Of a DNA stretch of 64,000 nucleotides, positions 1-8,959 are shown in pieces (within the stretch, counting starts at the first letter, position 1; every line of letters starts with the position of its first letter). This DNA comes from Sphingobacterium paludis. GTDB taxonomy: Bacteria > Bacteroidota > Bacteroidia > Sphingobacteriales > Sphingobacteriaceae. Below the pieces are notes generated by a model. The model was not told the origin of the DNA. It worked only from the letters and a program-made list of their open reading frames with translations, and did no database searches. The translations under genes and the position numbers were made by a program. The stretch covers positions 62,001 to 126,000 of the forward strand of contig NZ_SNZV01000009.1 of the NCBI RefSeq assembly GCF_004364125.1. The letters are read 5' to 3'.

Positions 1-449
1 ACTAAGAAGCCTCCAGCGAATAGGCCCAGCGAAAGCCAAGAGATCAGCATTTTTACGAGCGAATACCAGGCTAGGATGGTCTGTGTATCTGGCCCAAAGC
101 GCTTGCCCATAAACTCAGGCAGCGTTCGCACGCCCGATGCGATATAACGGGGCGCAAAGACGACCGCTAGCAAGAACAAAAACACAAAGGCATACCAATC
201 AAAATTTACCGCTACAATGCCCGAGGTATAGCCTACTGTAGCAAAGGCGAGTAACATGGAGGGACCTACATTGGTGGCCCACATGTTAAAGCCTATACTG
301 TACCAGCTCAACGATTTTCCCGCTAGAAAATGCGCCGCACCTTCCGCACGATTACGGGATGAAAAAAGCCCAATTGCCAGCAGCGCGATCAAGTAGACGA
401 TAACAATACCGTAGTCGACTATCGTTAGTTTATCGAGTATATTATTCAT
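1..449 (-). CDS. Sodium/solute symporter (SSS family), N-terminal part
   Basis: The first 149 residues are present, starting at the ATG at 449; the rest lies beyond the left edge of the window. The visible part begins MNNILDKLTIVDYGIVIVYL and has a first hydrophobic helix, then a segment reading AGKSLSWYSIGFNMWATNVG, then a further helix and RTLPEFMGKRFGP. This pattern of helix 1, the glycine-rich discontinuous helix and the LPEF..KRFG segment is typical of SGLT-like SSS permeases, which couple Na+ entry to uptake of sugars or organic acids across the inner membrane. The start is 6 bp after the stop of the oxidoreductase gene, so it is the most distal visible member of the long operon. A second SSS permease sits at 19098. 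The substrate is not readable from the sequence; a pectin monosaccharide is an inference from context. Confidence 0.85.
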   Translation of the reverse strand, partial: MNNILDKLTIVDYGIVIVYLIALLAIGLFSSRNRAEGAAHFLAGKSLSWYSIGFNMWATNVGPSMLLAFATVGYTSGIVAVNFDWYAFVFLFLLAVVFAPRYIASGVRTLPEFMGKRFGPDTQTILAWYSLVKMLISWLSLGLFAGGFL

Positions 450-455
450 AGCAGC

Positions 456-1538
456 TTACAGGTTGACGCCATATTTTTCAAGCAGGTCTTTCGGGCGCAC
501 CGGCTTCCCTGTTCGCAGCGACTCATCCATAGCCTGCAACAGCGCAATGGTTCCGATTCCTTCTTTCATATCCGGGAATGCCGGCGTATTGTTTCGGATG
601 GCATCGCCAAAATATTCCAAGTAGTTTTGGTATTCACCTGCATGGTGGCTTTTGCCTTCAAAACGGAAATAATGCTTTAATTTATGTTCCCAGGTTAGCA
701 TCCGCTCTTCGCCAGTTTTGTCGGTAATGGCGTAGCGCAGATCCATGTAATCGGCCTGGCTACAGCCTTCCGTCCCTCTAAGAATGCAACTCATTTCGCT
801 ATCGCGCGTGACGGGCTGCACCGGACCGGTATAGGCGCCACTAACCCGTGCTATGCGGCCATCTTCAGCTTTAAAAATAAAGTGCATGGTATCGGCATTT
901 TGCAAGCCGCCCTTTTGCCCGTTTGCACTTAACATCCCGTAGCCCATGACCTCTTCAATATTTGGCAGGTACCAGCGGATAAAATCTACCGGATGGCTTA
1001 GCCCGCCATACAACCATTTAAACGAGGATTGCAAAGACCATGGTTTGTCCAAAAACCAACGGTGATCCGCATGGTAATAGCCTTCAATCGTGATTAATTC
1101 ACCAATCAGCCCCGCTTCATAGTCTTGGCGTTGCTTTTTAACGGGCTCGAAAAAACGTGAGCTTTGTCCTACAAAAACGCGCTTACCTTTTTCTTTTGCC
1201 AGTGCGAGCAGTTCGTTCGCATCGGCCAAGTTATCGATAAATGGTTTGGTGCAGACCACATGCTTGCCGTGCTCTAAAGCCAATCGGATGTGCGTGGCAT
1301 GGAGATGATCAGGCGTATAAATCGCAATTGCTTCGATTTCCTGATTTTGCAATAGGTCTTCATACCTTGCCGTATAGTTGTGGAAGTCAAACTCCTTCAT
1401 GCGTTTACGCCCGAGCTCTTCATTCAAGTCGCAAATCTGCACTAAATCGATGTGTTCGCTTTGTAGAGCGGCCGACATGGTGCTCCGTCCTTCACCGAGA
1501 CCTAAAATTCCTAATCTTAATTTTTCTGTTGATTGCAT
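456..1538 (-). CDS. Gfo/Idh/MocA-family oxidoreductase
   Basis: This 360-residue protein is of ordinary family length. It has an N-terminal Rossmann fold (LGILGLGEGRSTM near residues 8-20, with Asp in QICDLN as the likely ribose binder) and the family's lysine-proline motif in HVVCTKPF near residue 95. A C-terminal GFO_IDH_MocA_C-type sheet domain follows from about residue 130. The family are NAD(P)-dependent sugar oxidoreductases, epimerases or glycosidases. No export signal is visible, so it is probably cytoplasmic. The glycine motif is slightly unusual, with GLGEGRS where GxGxxG is usual. It follows the beta-helix/RhaM gene after 2 bp and precedes the SSS permease by 6 bp, which suggests it acts on an imported monosaccharide. 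Which sugar is unknown. Confidence 0.85.
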   Translation of the reverse strand: MQSTEKLRLGILGLGEGRSTMSAALQSEHIDLVQICDLNEELGRKRMKEFDFHNYTARYEDLLQNQEIEAIAIYTPDHLHATHIRLALEHGKHVVCTKPFIDNLADANELLALAKEKGKRVFVGQSSRFFEPVKKQRQDYEAGLIGELITIEGYYHADHRWFLDKPWSLQSSFKWLYGGLSHPVDFIRWYLPNIEEVMGYGMLSANGQKGGLQNADTMHFIFKAEDGRIARVSGAYTGPVQPVTRDSEMSCILRGTEGCSQADYMDLRYAITDKTGEERMLTWEHKLKHYFRFEGKSHHAGEYQNYLEYFGDAIRNNTPAFPDMKEGIGTIALLQAMDESLRTGKPVRPKDLLEKYGVNL

Positions 1539-1540
1539 GA

Positions 1541-4057
1541 TTATTTCTTATAAAAAATCCAAGTTTCATTTGCAGCTGTACCTTCGATACCTTCCTGATA
1601 GCTGCCCATCAATTTATTCCACTCGTTGACGCGTGGGTTGTCTTTAAGCGTCAAGGGGTCGATATCTTCAAACCGCTGTCCTTTTGGAAAAGAGATGTAT
1701 AGCATGAGCTGCCTATCGTTGCGGTATAACAACACCTCTTCAAAGCCTGCTTGACAAAAACCTTTGGCTACTTCTGGCCATTTTTCATATTGCTCTTCGT
1801 GGGCGTGCAGATAGGCTTCCTGCTTCGCCTTATCGTCTACGAGTTGTGCGGTTAACAATACGTAATCCGTTTCTACGGCGGCAGATGTGCCTGCACAGCG
1901 GCTCTTGTCGAAGCTGTAAAACAGGTTATTGAACACTTTATAGGCCACCTCCGGGTAGTTGGCAAGCCAGGCTCCAGCCAGTTTTTTACCAAGCTCATCT
2001 GTCGTTTGCAGTACGGTATATTCTTTCCAACGAAACAGCTTGGATGCATCGGCTCCTTGGCGGGTAAAAAAGGCTTCTACATCAGCAGGCTTCACACGTC
2101 TTTGCGGATCATAGATCTGGAAAAACACCGGCTTCGTAAACGGCACATACGCGTTGAACGCTGCCGCATCGCTGAGCGGAGTCCGCGCTCCTGCCAAATG
2201 CTGATACGCTTCTTCAAAGCCGGCTTTTGCGACGAGTTGCTCGGCTACGCCCGGGCCATTATTTTTCCATTCGACGCTAGGGCCATTGGCATTCTGTAAT
2301 ATTTTATTTGATGGAAACCAATTGTCGGAAACCGTCATGTAGGCCGATCCTTCATCGGTATAGAGGTAAAACCAATGATCGGGAATGTGGGCATATGGCG
2401 ACACGTAGATGCTGTCGATCACATTGTACTGAATCTTCGTTCCGGGCTGTGCGGAAAGCGTATATATGCCCGCTACATCATACATATATTGCCCATAGCG
2501 CGTGATCTTATTATGCTGCACCCGGTTGTTTTTCATGCTGTTGACGGTCGGTGTCCAGCCCCAGCCCAGACTTATTCCGGTATAGGGCAGTTCCAGTAGT
2601 TCGTTGTGTACGATCTCTAGGTTGCGCACAAAACCGGCACCAATGCCAACGGTTCCCCAGTCTTCATTACCGACCTGTTGTATCAAATTGTTGGCAACGT
2701 AGGTACCATCTGTCATTCGACGCTCGTCGCTAGCCAGATATGGAAGGTGTGCCTCCATCTCTGGGTCGGAGAATGACCCCAGCAGTAATCCCGATCCGGC
2801 AATATCCTGAAATACGTTGCCTTGCAGCGTATCTTGGAAGTTTGCCTCTTGATAGTCTAGCCCTGTGGCTGCTAAATGCGTGAAGCTACAATTCAGGATA
2901 CTGGTATATTTTGTATTTTTCAGCTGCACGGCTGCGCCCGGCCGCCCTACCCAAGCTTGGTTCTCCAGACCAGCTTTATCTGGGGTTCCCGCCTTTTGTA
3001 ACTTGTAGGCATCAACGAAGTACATGCCTGCTTGCAGCGCCACATGCCCGTGTGTGTGCGGCCTTAGCCAGGTGCTGTGCTGAAACTTTAATCCTTCGAA
3101 CTGCACATGGGAAATCGGATTTTCCAAGGTGCCTTGCAATTGAATAATGGTCTCTAAATACGGCGCCGTTACCGTCGCCGTTTTCATATCTTCCCCATCC
3201 CTTGGGTAGTAGTATACCTTATGGTTCTTTTCGTCGAGAAACCACTCGCCTGGCTGATCGAGGAACTGCAACGCGTTCACTAATCGAAAAGCCGAGTTAC
3301 CATGTTCTTTAGATAGCCAAGGTTTTGGCCAGGGGTGCTCGTTCTGCAATTGGCGCTCGGGCTCATGAAAGCTCAGGACAATACTATCCCGCGAGACTGT
3401 GGCATCTTGAATGCGCAGCTGTGCAATAGCCCACCATTGGTGGATGAAAAACTCCATCCCAGGTTCCATCGTAAATCCTGGGAAGACATTTGGAATCGTC
3501 GCGGTGCCCTTCTCGAAATCCCAATTCAGGATGCGGGGCAGATGCTGGTCATCATGGCTCTCCGCGCGAATGGCCTTGTGGTTATTAACCCACAATTGCC
3601 GAAACGCAAAATACTTCCCGCCGGAACGCGGTGCATCGGCCACCAACAATTTGTGGCTCACCTTGTTGGGGAGGCCATTTACTTTGCCTGCTGGTTTCCA
3701 ACCGCTGATAGAAATGCCCCCGGAGAAAACAGCGCCATCCCCTACCGCTTTAACACGCGTAGGGCTTTCTGCAGTGCCGCTATCTTCGGGTCGTACCAGG
3801 ATGGTTTGTGATGGCCTATACAGGCCATCGTTCACCCAGATCGTAATGCCGCCGACGGTGCGCGGATCGTTTAGGCGGCGCCATTCTCGCGCCTCGCGGA
3901 GTGCTGCTTCCAAACTAGCAAAGGGCTGCTCTTTACTACCATTGCCTTTTGTCTGACTACCTGCGGCGACATAGATATCACCCGCCGTTACCGCTTCGGA
4001 AAAAGCAAACAGCAGGGTAAATACGGCTACGCAGAGCCTTGCTTTAATATCCTTCAT
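1541..4057 (-). CDS. Secreted beta-helix (GH141-like) protein fused to an L-rhamnose mutarotase domain
   Basis: The protein has a signal peptide (hydrophobic stretch then AVTAGDIYVAAG) and an N-terminal segment of the DUF1565/beta-helix kind (GSKEQPFASLEAALREA). A long right-handed parallel beta-helix covers about residues 90-650, with asparagine-ladder repeats and the segments ITRYGQYMYDVAGIYTLSAQ and FYLYTDEGSAYMTVSDN. These resemble GH141 and related PUL beta-helix glycosidases. The last ~108 residues are a different domain: HEEQYEKWPEVAKGF, then an LYRNDRQLMLYISF strand, NEWNKLMGSYQ and a terminal TWIFYKK. This is the pattern of RhaM-type L-rhamnose mutarotases. The frame can be extended to a TTG at 4066, but the ATG at 4057 gives a better signal peptide; it overlaps the SusD stop by 14 bp. 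Known: RhaM interconverts rhamnose anomers. Inferred: the helix half hydrolyses a deoxysugar linkage and the fused domain treats the product. Confidence 0.75.
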   Translation of the reverse strand: MKDIKARLCVAVFTLLFAFSEAVTAGDIYVAAGSQTKGNGSKEQPFASLEAALREAREWRRLNDPRTVGGITIWVNDGLYRPSQTILVRPEDSGTAESPTRVKAVGDGAVFSGGISISGWKPAGKVNGLPNKVSHKLLVADAPRSGGKYFAFRQLWVNNHKAIRAESHDDQHLPRILNWDFEKGTATIPNVFPGFTMEPGMEFFIHQWWAIAQLRIQDATVSRDSIVLSFHEPERQLQNEHPWPKPWLSKEHGNSAFRLVNALQFLDQPGEWFLDEKNHKVYYYPRDGEDMKTATVTAPYLETIIQLQGTLENPISHVQFEGLKFQHSTWLRPHTHGHVALQAGMYFVDAYKLQKAGTPDKAGLENQAWVGRPGAAVQLKNTKYTSILNCSFTHLAATGLDYQEANFQDTLQGNVFQDIAGSGLLLGSFSDPEMEAHLPYLASDERRMTDGTYVANNLIQQVGNEDWGTVGIGAGFVRNLEIVHNELLELPYTGISLGWGWTPTVNSMKNNRVQHNKITRYGQYMYDVAGIYTLSAQPGTKIQYNVIDSIYVSPYAHIPDHWFYLYTDEGSAYMTVSDNWFPSNKILQNANGPSVEWKNNGPGVAEQLVAKAGFEEAYQHLAGARTPLSDAAAFNAYVPFTKPVFFQIYDPQRRVKPADVEAFFTRQGADASKLFRWKEYTVLQTTDELGKKLAGAWLANYPEVAYKVFNNLFYSFDKSRCAGTSAAVETDYVLLTAQLVDDKAKQEAYLHAHEEQYEKWPEVAKGFCQAGFEEVLLYRNDRQLMLYISFPKGQRFEDIDPLTLKDNPRVNEWNKLMGSYQEGIEGTAANETWIFYKK

Positions 4058-5789
4058 TCTGACCAAATTCTGCTGGATTTGTTATTGCATCTAAAAATTG
4101 TTGGGGTATAGGCCTCCTAACGTGGTGAGGTTGCACGAACGTGATGTCTGGGTTGTACTGCTGCACATAGTCATATAGCTTCCCTGTACGTTTCAGATCA
4201 AACCAACGGATGTGTTCGCCGCAAAGCTCACGTCCTCTTTCCGCTAAAATAAAATCGAGGTTAAGGGCATCCTGCGCGATCAACATATCGGCTTCGCGCC
4301 CAGGTTGTGCCGCGCGTCTGCGCAACACGTTGATAAGCTCTGTCGCTTTTGCTTTGTCACCTCCCGAGCGCAACGCTTCGGCCTCAGCAGCGATGAGATA
4401 CATCTCGGCCAAACGCATCACGATCACGTCTTTTGACCCTACCTGTGAGCCGGCTTCCGGTAAATTAGGATCGTCGTATTTCTTCAATGCCGGAAAATGA
4501 ACGTTGAAGCGGGCGTTGCTGCTTACGCGGGCACCGGTATAGGTATCATCAATATCGACCAACGCATAAGGAAGGTTCCGTTTTTCGGTCGTCACCTTCT
4601 TTTTCGTAAACCACAACGCTAAGTCTCCCCGTGATAATGCGGATCCAACCAAACCGCTAGGCTTCTCGAAAGCAGCCAGGTCATCCGCCGTCCAATTATA
4701 TTGATTGACATTTAGATAGTACTTCTCCCGAAACCAGTCTTCATAGCGGCGATCAATATCTTCATTGTACAATTCTAGCAGATGACGGGTAGGCATAAAA
4801 CACATTCCTCCCGAATTGGAATTACGATCTGCGCCATATTCCAAGTCGCGAACCATACCAGCCTTGGCCGAATACTTGGCTTTGAACCAGATATGCAATC
4901 TATTCGGATTATTCGGCTGCGGATTCAACGAGTTTACAGTAGAATGTGTCACCGTAAACAAGGCTTCGCGGTTATTCTTGTTGTTCGCCGGTCGAAATAC
5001 CTCTTCGGGTGTTGCATACAGCGAGGTTTGTAAGGCAGCCTGGTTGTTAATAACATACTGCGCAGCTTCGGCAGCCACCGCGTAATATCTATCCTTTTCT
5101 GTTTGGGATCCTTCATACGCGACGCGCGTAAGTGCCACCCGCGCTTTAAGTCCGTAAGCTGCTTTCAGCGTCGCGCGACCGATATCCGCTGCCGGAATCG
5201 GCGCAACTGGAAGATTGGCGATGGCGACATCCAGATCGCTGAGCATTAAATCGTAGAAAGCCAACTCCGGAGACCGTTGAGCAGTTAAAACTGCCGTCTT
5301 GGTTTCTTCGGTCCGTAGATCGACAGCACCGTATTGTTCGACCAGATGCCAATAGGCATAGGCCCGTAAAAAGGACATTTCGCCCAGTCTTGCTTTCTTT
5401 TCTTCTTCATTGCTGAATGGAATCTCGGCAATGCGTTCCAAACCTGCATTGCAATAGTTTACAATTTCGTATAGGCGATTCCAAGTATTACGAATCTGCC
5501 CCACTGTAGAATTAAGACCGTCGTATTTCGTCATTTGCCGGCCATAGCCGGAGTTAGCGATGTTGATCCAAAGATCAGTACCGCCCTCGGTCAGCATCAG
5601 GATATCTTCACGACCATAAAATTGCGCACCGTAATACACATAAGCGGAATTGACGAGTGCATTGATTCCTGCCTCGTTAGAAAAGACCACATCGGATGTG
5701 GTGCCGCCGGGATTGTATTCGTCCAAACTACAAGCGTTGAGCGCACAAACCAGACCTACTCCTATTATATATCTTAACATTCTTTTCAT
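4044..5789 (-). CDS. SusD/RagB-family surface glycan-binding lipoprotein
   Basis: This is a 581-residue lipoprotein with a lipobox ending at Cys20 (LVCALNACSLDEYNPGG). It shows the SusD plan: an N-terminal TPR-like half (FLRAYAYWHLVEQYGAVDL), a mid region that includes MRLAEMYLIAAEAEALRSGG, and a C-terminal helix with FILAERGRELCGEHIRWFDLKRTGKL. SusD proteins sit on the outer face of the outer membrane as the lid on the partner SusC and bind the imported oligosaccharide. Its SusC ends 2 bp upstream. Its C-terminal third is similar to that of the SusD at 59395, so the two pairs look paralogous. It is unusual that this pair is near the 3' end of the unit, behind about 20 enzyme genes. Confidence 0.95.
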   Translation of the reverse strand: MKRMLRYIIGVGLVCALNACSLDEYNPGGTTSDVVFSNEAGINALVNSAYVYYGAQFYGREDILMLTEGGTDLWINIANSGYGRQMTKYDGLNSTVGQIRNTWNRLYEIVNYCNAGLERIAEIPFSNEEEKKARLGEMSFLRAYAYWHLVEQYGAVDLRTEETKTAVLTAQRSPELAFYDLMLSDLDVAIANLPVAPIPAADIGRATLKAAYGLKARVALTRVAYEGSQTEKDRYYAVAAEAAQYVINNQAALQTSLYATPEEVFRPANNKNNREALFTVTHSTVNSLNPQPNNPNRLHIWFKAKYSAKAGMVRDLEYGADRNSNSGGMCFMPTRHLLELYNEDIDRRYEDWFREKYYLNVNQYNWTADDLAAFEKPSGLVGSALSRGDLALWFTKKKVTTEKRNLPYALVDIDDTYTGARVSSNARFNVHFPALKKYDDPNLPEAGSQVGSKDVIVMRLAEMYLIAAEAEALRSGGDKAKATELINVLRRRAAQPGREADMLIAQDALNLDFILAERGRELCGEHIRWFDLKRTGKLYDYVQQYNPDITFVQPHHVRRPIPQQFLDAITNPAEFGQNEGY

Positions 5790-5791
5790 GA

Positions 5792-8700
5792 TTAAAAATC
5801 TAGGTTAACACCAAAGACAAATTGACGTAACAGCGGGCTTTTGGCTGAGCCACCGCGCTCTGCATCATAGTTCTGCACCAAATCACTCTTGGCCCAGGAG
5901 AACAGGTTGTTTCCGCTAAAATAAAAGCGCACGCTATTCATCTTAAACTTCTCCAATGTTGCCTTTGGTAGGCGGTAGCCCAGTGTTACGGTCTTCAATT
6001 TGATATATGATCCATCCACATAGCTGAATGTCTGATAACCCAGGTAGTTGTAGAAATTTGTCATACTCGGCCGGGGGAAATCATTGCTTGGGTTTTCCGG
6101 CGTCCAATAGTTTAGGTAAGCCGGTTGGTTTCCGCGTCCTTGTGGATCAAAGGCTCCAGTCAACTCGTAATCCATCATTTGCCCCCATCTTGCTAATGCA
6201 TATATATTAACATCGAAGTTTTTGTAGGAAAAGGTATTGTTAAAACCCAAGGTCCAACGCGGCGATGTGGTACCGATATAGGTAACATCATTAACATCAT
6301 CGATCACGAAGTCTCCGTTCAAATCGGCCAGCTTGATATCGCCGGGTTTGAATGGCTGCGTTTTTTCGGCATCCCTGAAATAGCGCGCGGCTTCCTCCGC
6401 CTCGTTGGCTTGCCAGATACCTAGCCGTTTAAAGGTATAAAAGGATTCCAGTGGTCGCCCGATCAGCAAGCTTTCGGTTTCGCGCGTGGTCGCCCCTATG
6501 ATATCGCGTCCGTCGATAAGGTCGACGATTTTCTCTCTATTCGTTCCAAAGGTAAAGTCTGTACTCCACTGGAATGCTCCGGTTAGGTTCTTGGTGTTTA
6601 AGATAATCTCTAAACCACGGTTATTGCTGCTTCCTATATTTTGATAAATCTGGAAGGGCGTATTGTTACCTGAGCCCATGGATGTAGGCAAGGTACGCGG
6701 GAGGAGAATATCGGTGGTTTTGGTGTCGTAGAAATCTGCTGTCAGGTTAATACGGCTATTGAAAAACTGTGCGTCCAAACCGAGGTTCCAAGATGCTGAC
6801 CGTTCCCAGCCAAGATCTTCATTTCCAATCAGCCTGTTGTAGACGTAATAAACGAAACCTTGATCCTGGAACGCCGCATTGGTGTGCCCCGTGACACCAG
6901 ATTGCGTGCCGTATTCATTGATACCAGAGTTCCCCGTCTGTCCATAGCTGGCCCGTATCTTTAATTCATTTACCGGTTTCCAGTTAAACCAGCTTTCATC
7001 ACTTACCCGCCAACCGGCTGCCAACGACGGGAAAGATGCCCATTTATTTTCTTTGGAAAGGCGTGACGCACCATCCCAGCGATTCGAGACGGTAAGCAGA
7101 TAACGTCCTTGAAAAGAATAATTCGCGCGAAGGGCATAGGAAAGGGTTTGGCTCTGAATATACCCGGAACGAATAACGTAAGAATCTTTTTCGTTCGCAC
7201 CGATATTGTGCCACAATTGCTGCGGCACTAACTGTCCGGTTCCCTCCATATACGAGGTGTTTAATTTTGATTGTGTCCAGGAGGTTAGCGCGGTTAACCC
7301 TAGGCTATGTTTGCCGAATTCGACGTTATAATTGATAATATTATCCCAGTTGATGAAACTTCTGTTCTCGCTGTCGATGCTCGCGATGGAATTTGGAAAT
7401 TCGCCTGCGCGATCAATCGAGCTTTCACTTTCGAAGTCATTATTTTTATGGTACTGCAGGTTGACGCCTAAATTAGAACGGAAAGATAAGCCTGCAAAGG
7501 GTTTTATCTCGAGAAAACCATTGGTGATGATGTTGGTATTTGCGGTGCGGTGTTGTGCCGTAAATTCGCTCGCTTCATCGGCCAATGGACTCACTTTCCC
7601 CTCCCGCCCCAGCGGCCAAAGGACCACGGCGCCTTGCTCATCATACGGAACGCCTAACGGCACATTGGTCGCAGCTCGCCACAACACATTATCCGCACGT
7701 TCGTTTCCATCGTAGTGCGTGATCTGCGAGGAGGTCCCCACTTTCACGATAGACCCAAGGTTTTGGTCTACATTTAGGCGCAAATTGAACTTATCCAAGG
7801 CATCATTTTTAAACGAGCCTAATTCGCGGTAGTAGCCACCGGAAAGCAATCCTTTCGTATTGGCGTTACCCCCGCTAATCGATAATTGGTGGTTTTGTAC
7901 AATACCGGTATGAAATACCTCATCTTTCCAGTTTACCCATTGGTTTTGCTGCAATGCAGCCCATTCGCCCACCGTAAACAAGGTTTGATCGTCGGCTGGG
8001 CTGTTCCATTGCCCGGCTGTTTTCGCTGCTTCTCTACGCAGTGCGATATAATCATCGCCCGTTCGCATATCCGGATATTGCGCCCAGCCGTTTGCTCCCA
8101 CGTAAGCGTTATAGTTAACCACGGGGCGCCCTTCTCGGCCTCTTTTTGTCGTCACAATGATTACACCATTCGCACCTTGCGAACCATAAATAGCGGTGGA
8201 TGACGCATCTTTCAATACTTCCATCGACGCAATATCCTGCGGATGTATATCGCTGATATTACCGCCCTGCATGCCGTCGATAATGACTAAGGGACTGTTT
8301 GCGCCTTCTGCCGTTGATAAGGATCGCTTTCCACGAATCGTCAGATTTACGCCCGATGTGGCACTTCCTGAAGAACGGGTAATGTCCAATCCTGGAACCT
8401 GCCCCTGAATGGATTCCAACGCATTCGATGCCGGAGAGCGTACAATATCTTCGGGCTTCACGGAAGTGACAGAGCCTGTTAAATCCCTTTTTTTCACAGT
8501 TCCAAAACCGATGACCACGACTTCGTCCAGCGCTTGGTCATCGCGTTGCAGGACAATATTCAAGGCTTGCCCCGCCCGCACATCAGCGGTTTGCTCTTTG
8601 TAGCCTACGGCGGAAAACAAGAGCTGAGCTTGCGCATTATTCAACCGCAAGCTGAATGCTCCTTGCTCGTCCGTAGCGGCAGATAGCACCGCATCCACAA

Positions 8701-8926
8701 CGGCAACTGTTACCCCGGCAATGGGCTGCCCATTTTCATCTGTTACCTTTCCGGTTACCTCCTGCTGATAAACATGTAACAGCCGTGGGGTTTCGTTAGC
8801 TGCTTTGGTGATCAGCCCAACGGGCTGCAATCCGAGCAACAACACCCACGCTCCCCATTTGCCGGAGTGGCGCCTGGTAAGCTGAGGTAGCCCAATGGCG
8901 CTCTGTTTTACTTTTCTTTGCATCAT
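5792..8926 (-). CDS. SusC/RagA-family TonB-dependent outer-membrane transporter
   Basis: This 1044-residue protein has a signal segment, a carboxypeptidase-D-like regulatory domain (VTGKVTDENGQPIAGVTV, then LLFSAVGYKEQ near residues 57-125), the SusC boundary motif LDEVVVIGFGTVKKRDLTGS and a plug domain (SPLVIIDGMQGG, STAIYGSQGANGVIIVTTK). A beta-barrel follows, ending in an aromatic residue (FVFGVNLDF) as outer-membrane barrels do. It imports oligosaccharides across the outer membrane using the TonB system, together with the SusD gene 2 bp downstream. No STN domain is visible, so an anti-sigma signalling role is unlikely. It starts 33 bp after the upstream GH2 stop, and that short gap contains no TAnnTTTG promoter that I can see. 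Confidence 0.95.
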   Translation of the reverse strand: MMQRKVKQSAIGLPQLTRRHSGKWGAWVLLLGLQPVGLITKAANETPRLLHVYQQEVTGKVTDENGQPIAGVTVAVVDAVLSAATDEQGAFSLRLNNAQAQLLFSAVGYKEQTADVRAGQALNIVLQRDDQALDEVVVIGFGTVKKRDLTGSVTSVKPEDIVRSPASNALESIQGQVPGLDITRSSGSATSGVNLTIRGKRSLSTAEGANSPLVIIDGMQGGNISDIHPQDIASMEVLKDASSTAIYGSQGANGVIIVTTKRGREGRPVVNYNAYVGANGWAQYPDMRTGDDYIALRREAAKTAGQWNSPADDQTLFTVGEWAALQQNQWVNWKDEVFHTGIVQNHQLSISGGNANTKGLLSGGYYRELGSFKNDALDKFNLRLNVDQNLGSIVKVGTSSQITHYDGNERADNVLWRAATNVPLGVPYDEQGAVVLWPLGREGKVSPLADEASEFTAQHRTANTNIITNGFLEIKPFAGLSFRSNLGVNLQYHKNNDFESESSIDRAGEFPNSIASIDSENRSFINWDNIINYNVEFGKHSLGLTALTSWTQSKLNTSYMEGTGQLVPQQLWHNIGANEKDSYVIRSGYIQSQTLSYALRANYSFQGRYLLTVSNRWDGASRLSKENKWASFPSLAAGWRVSDESWFNWKPVNELKIRASYGQTGNSGINEYGTQSGVTGHTNAAFQDQGFVYYVYNRLIGNEDLGWERSASWNLGLDAQFFNSRINLTADFYDTKTTDILLPRTLPTSMGSGNNTPFQIYQNIGSSNNRGLEIILNTKNLTGAFQWSTDFTFGTNREKIVDLIDGRDIIGATTRETESLLIGRPLESFYTFKRLGIWQANEAEEAARYFRDAEKTQPFKPGDIKLADLNGDFVIDDVNDVTYIGTTSPRWTLGFNNTFSYKNFDVNIYALARWGQMMDYELTGAFDPQGRGNQPAYLNYWTPENPSNDFPRPSMTNFYNYLGYQTFSYVDGSYIKLKTVTLGYRLPKATLEKFKMNSVRFYFSGNNLFSWAKSDLVQNYDAERGGSAKSPLLRQFVFGVNLDF

Positions 8927-8959
8927 ACATTAAGATTTATAGTCGTTAGCATTTTTGGT

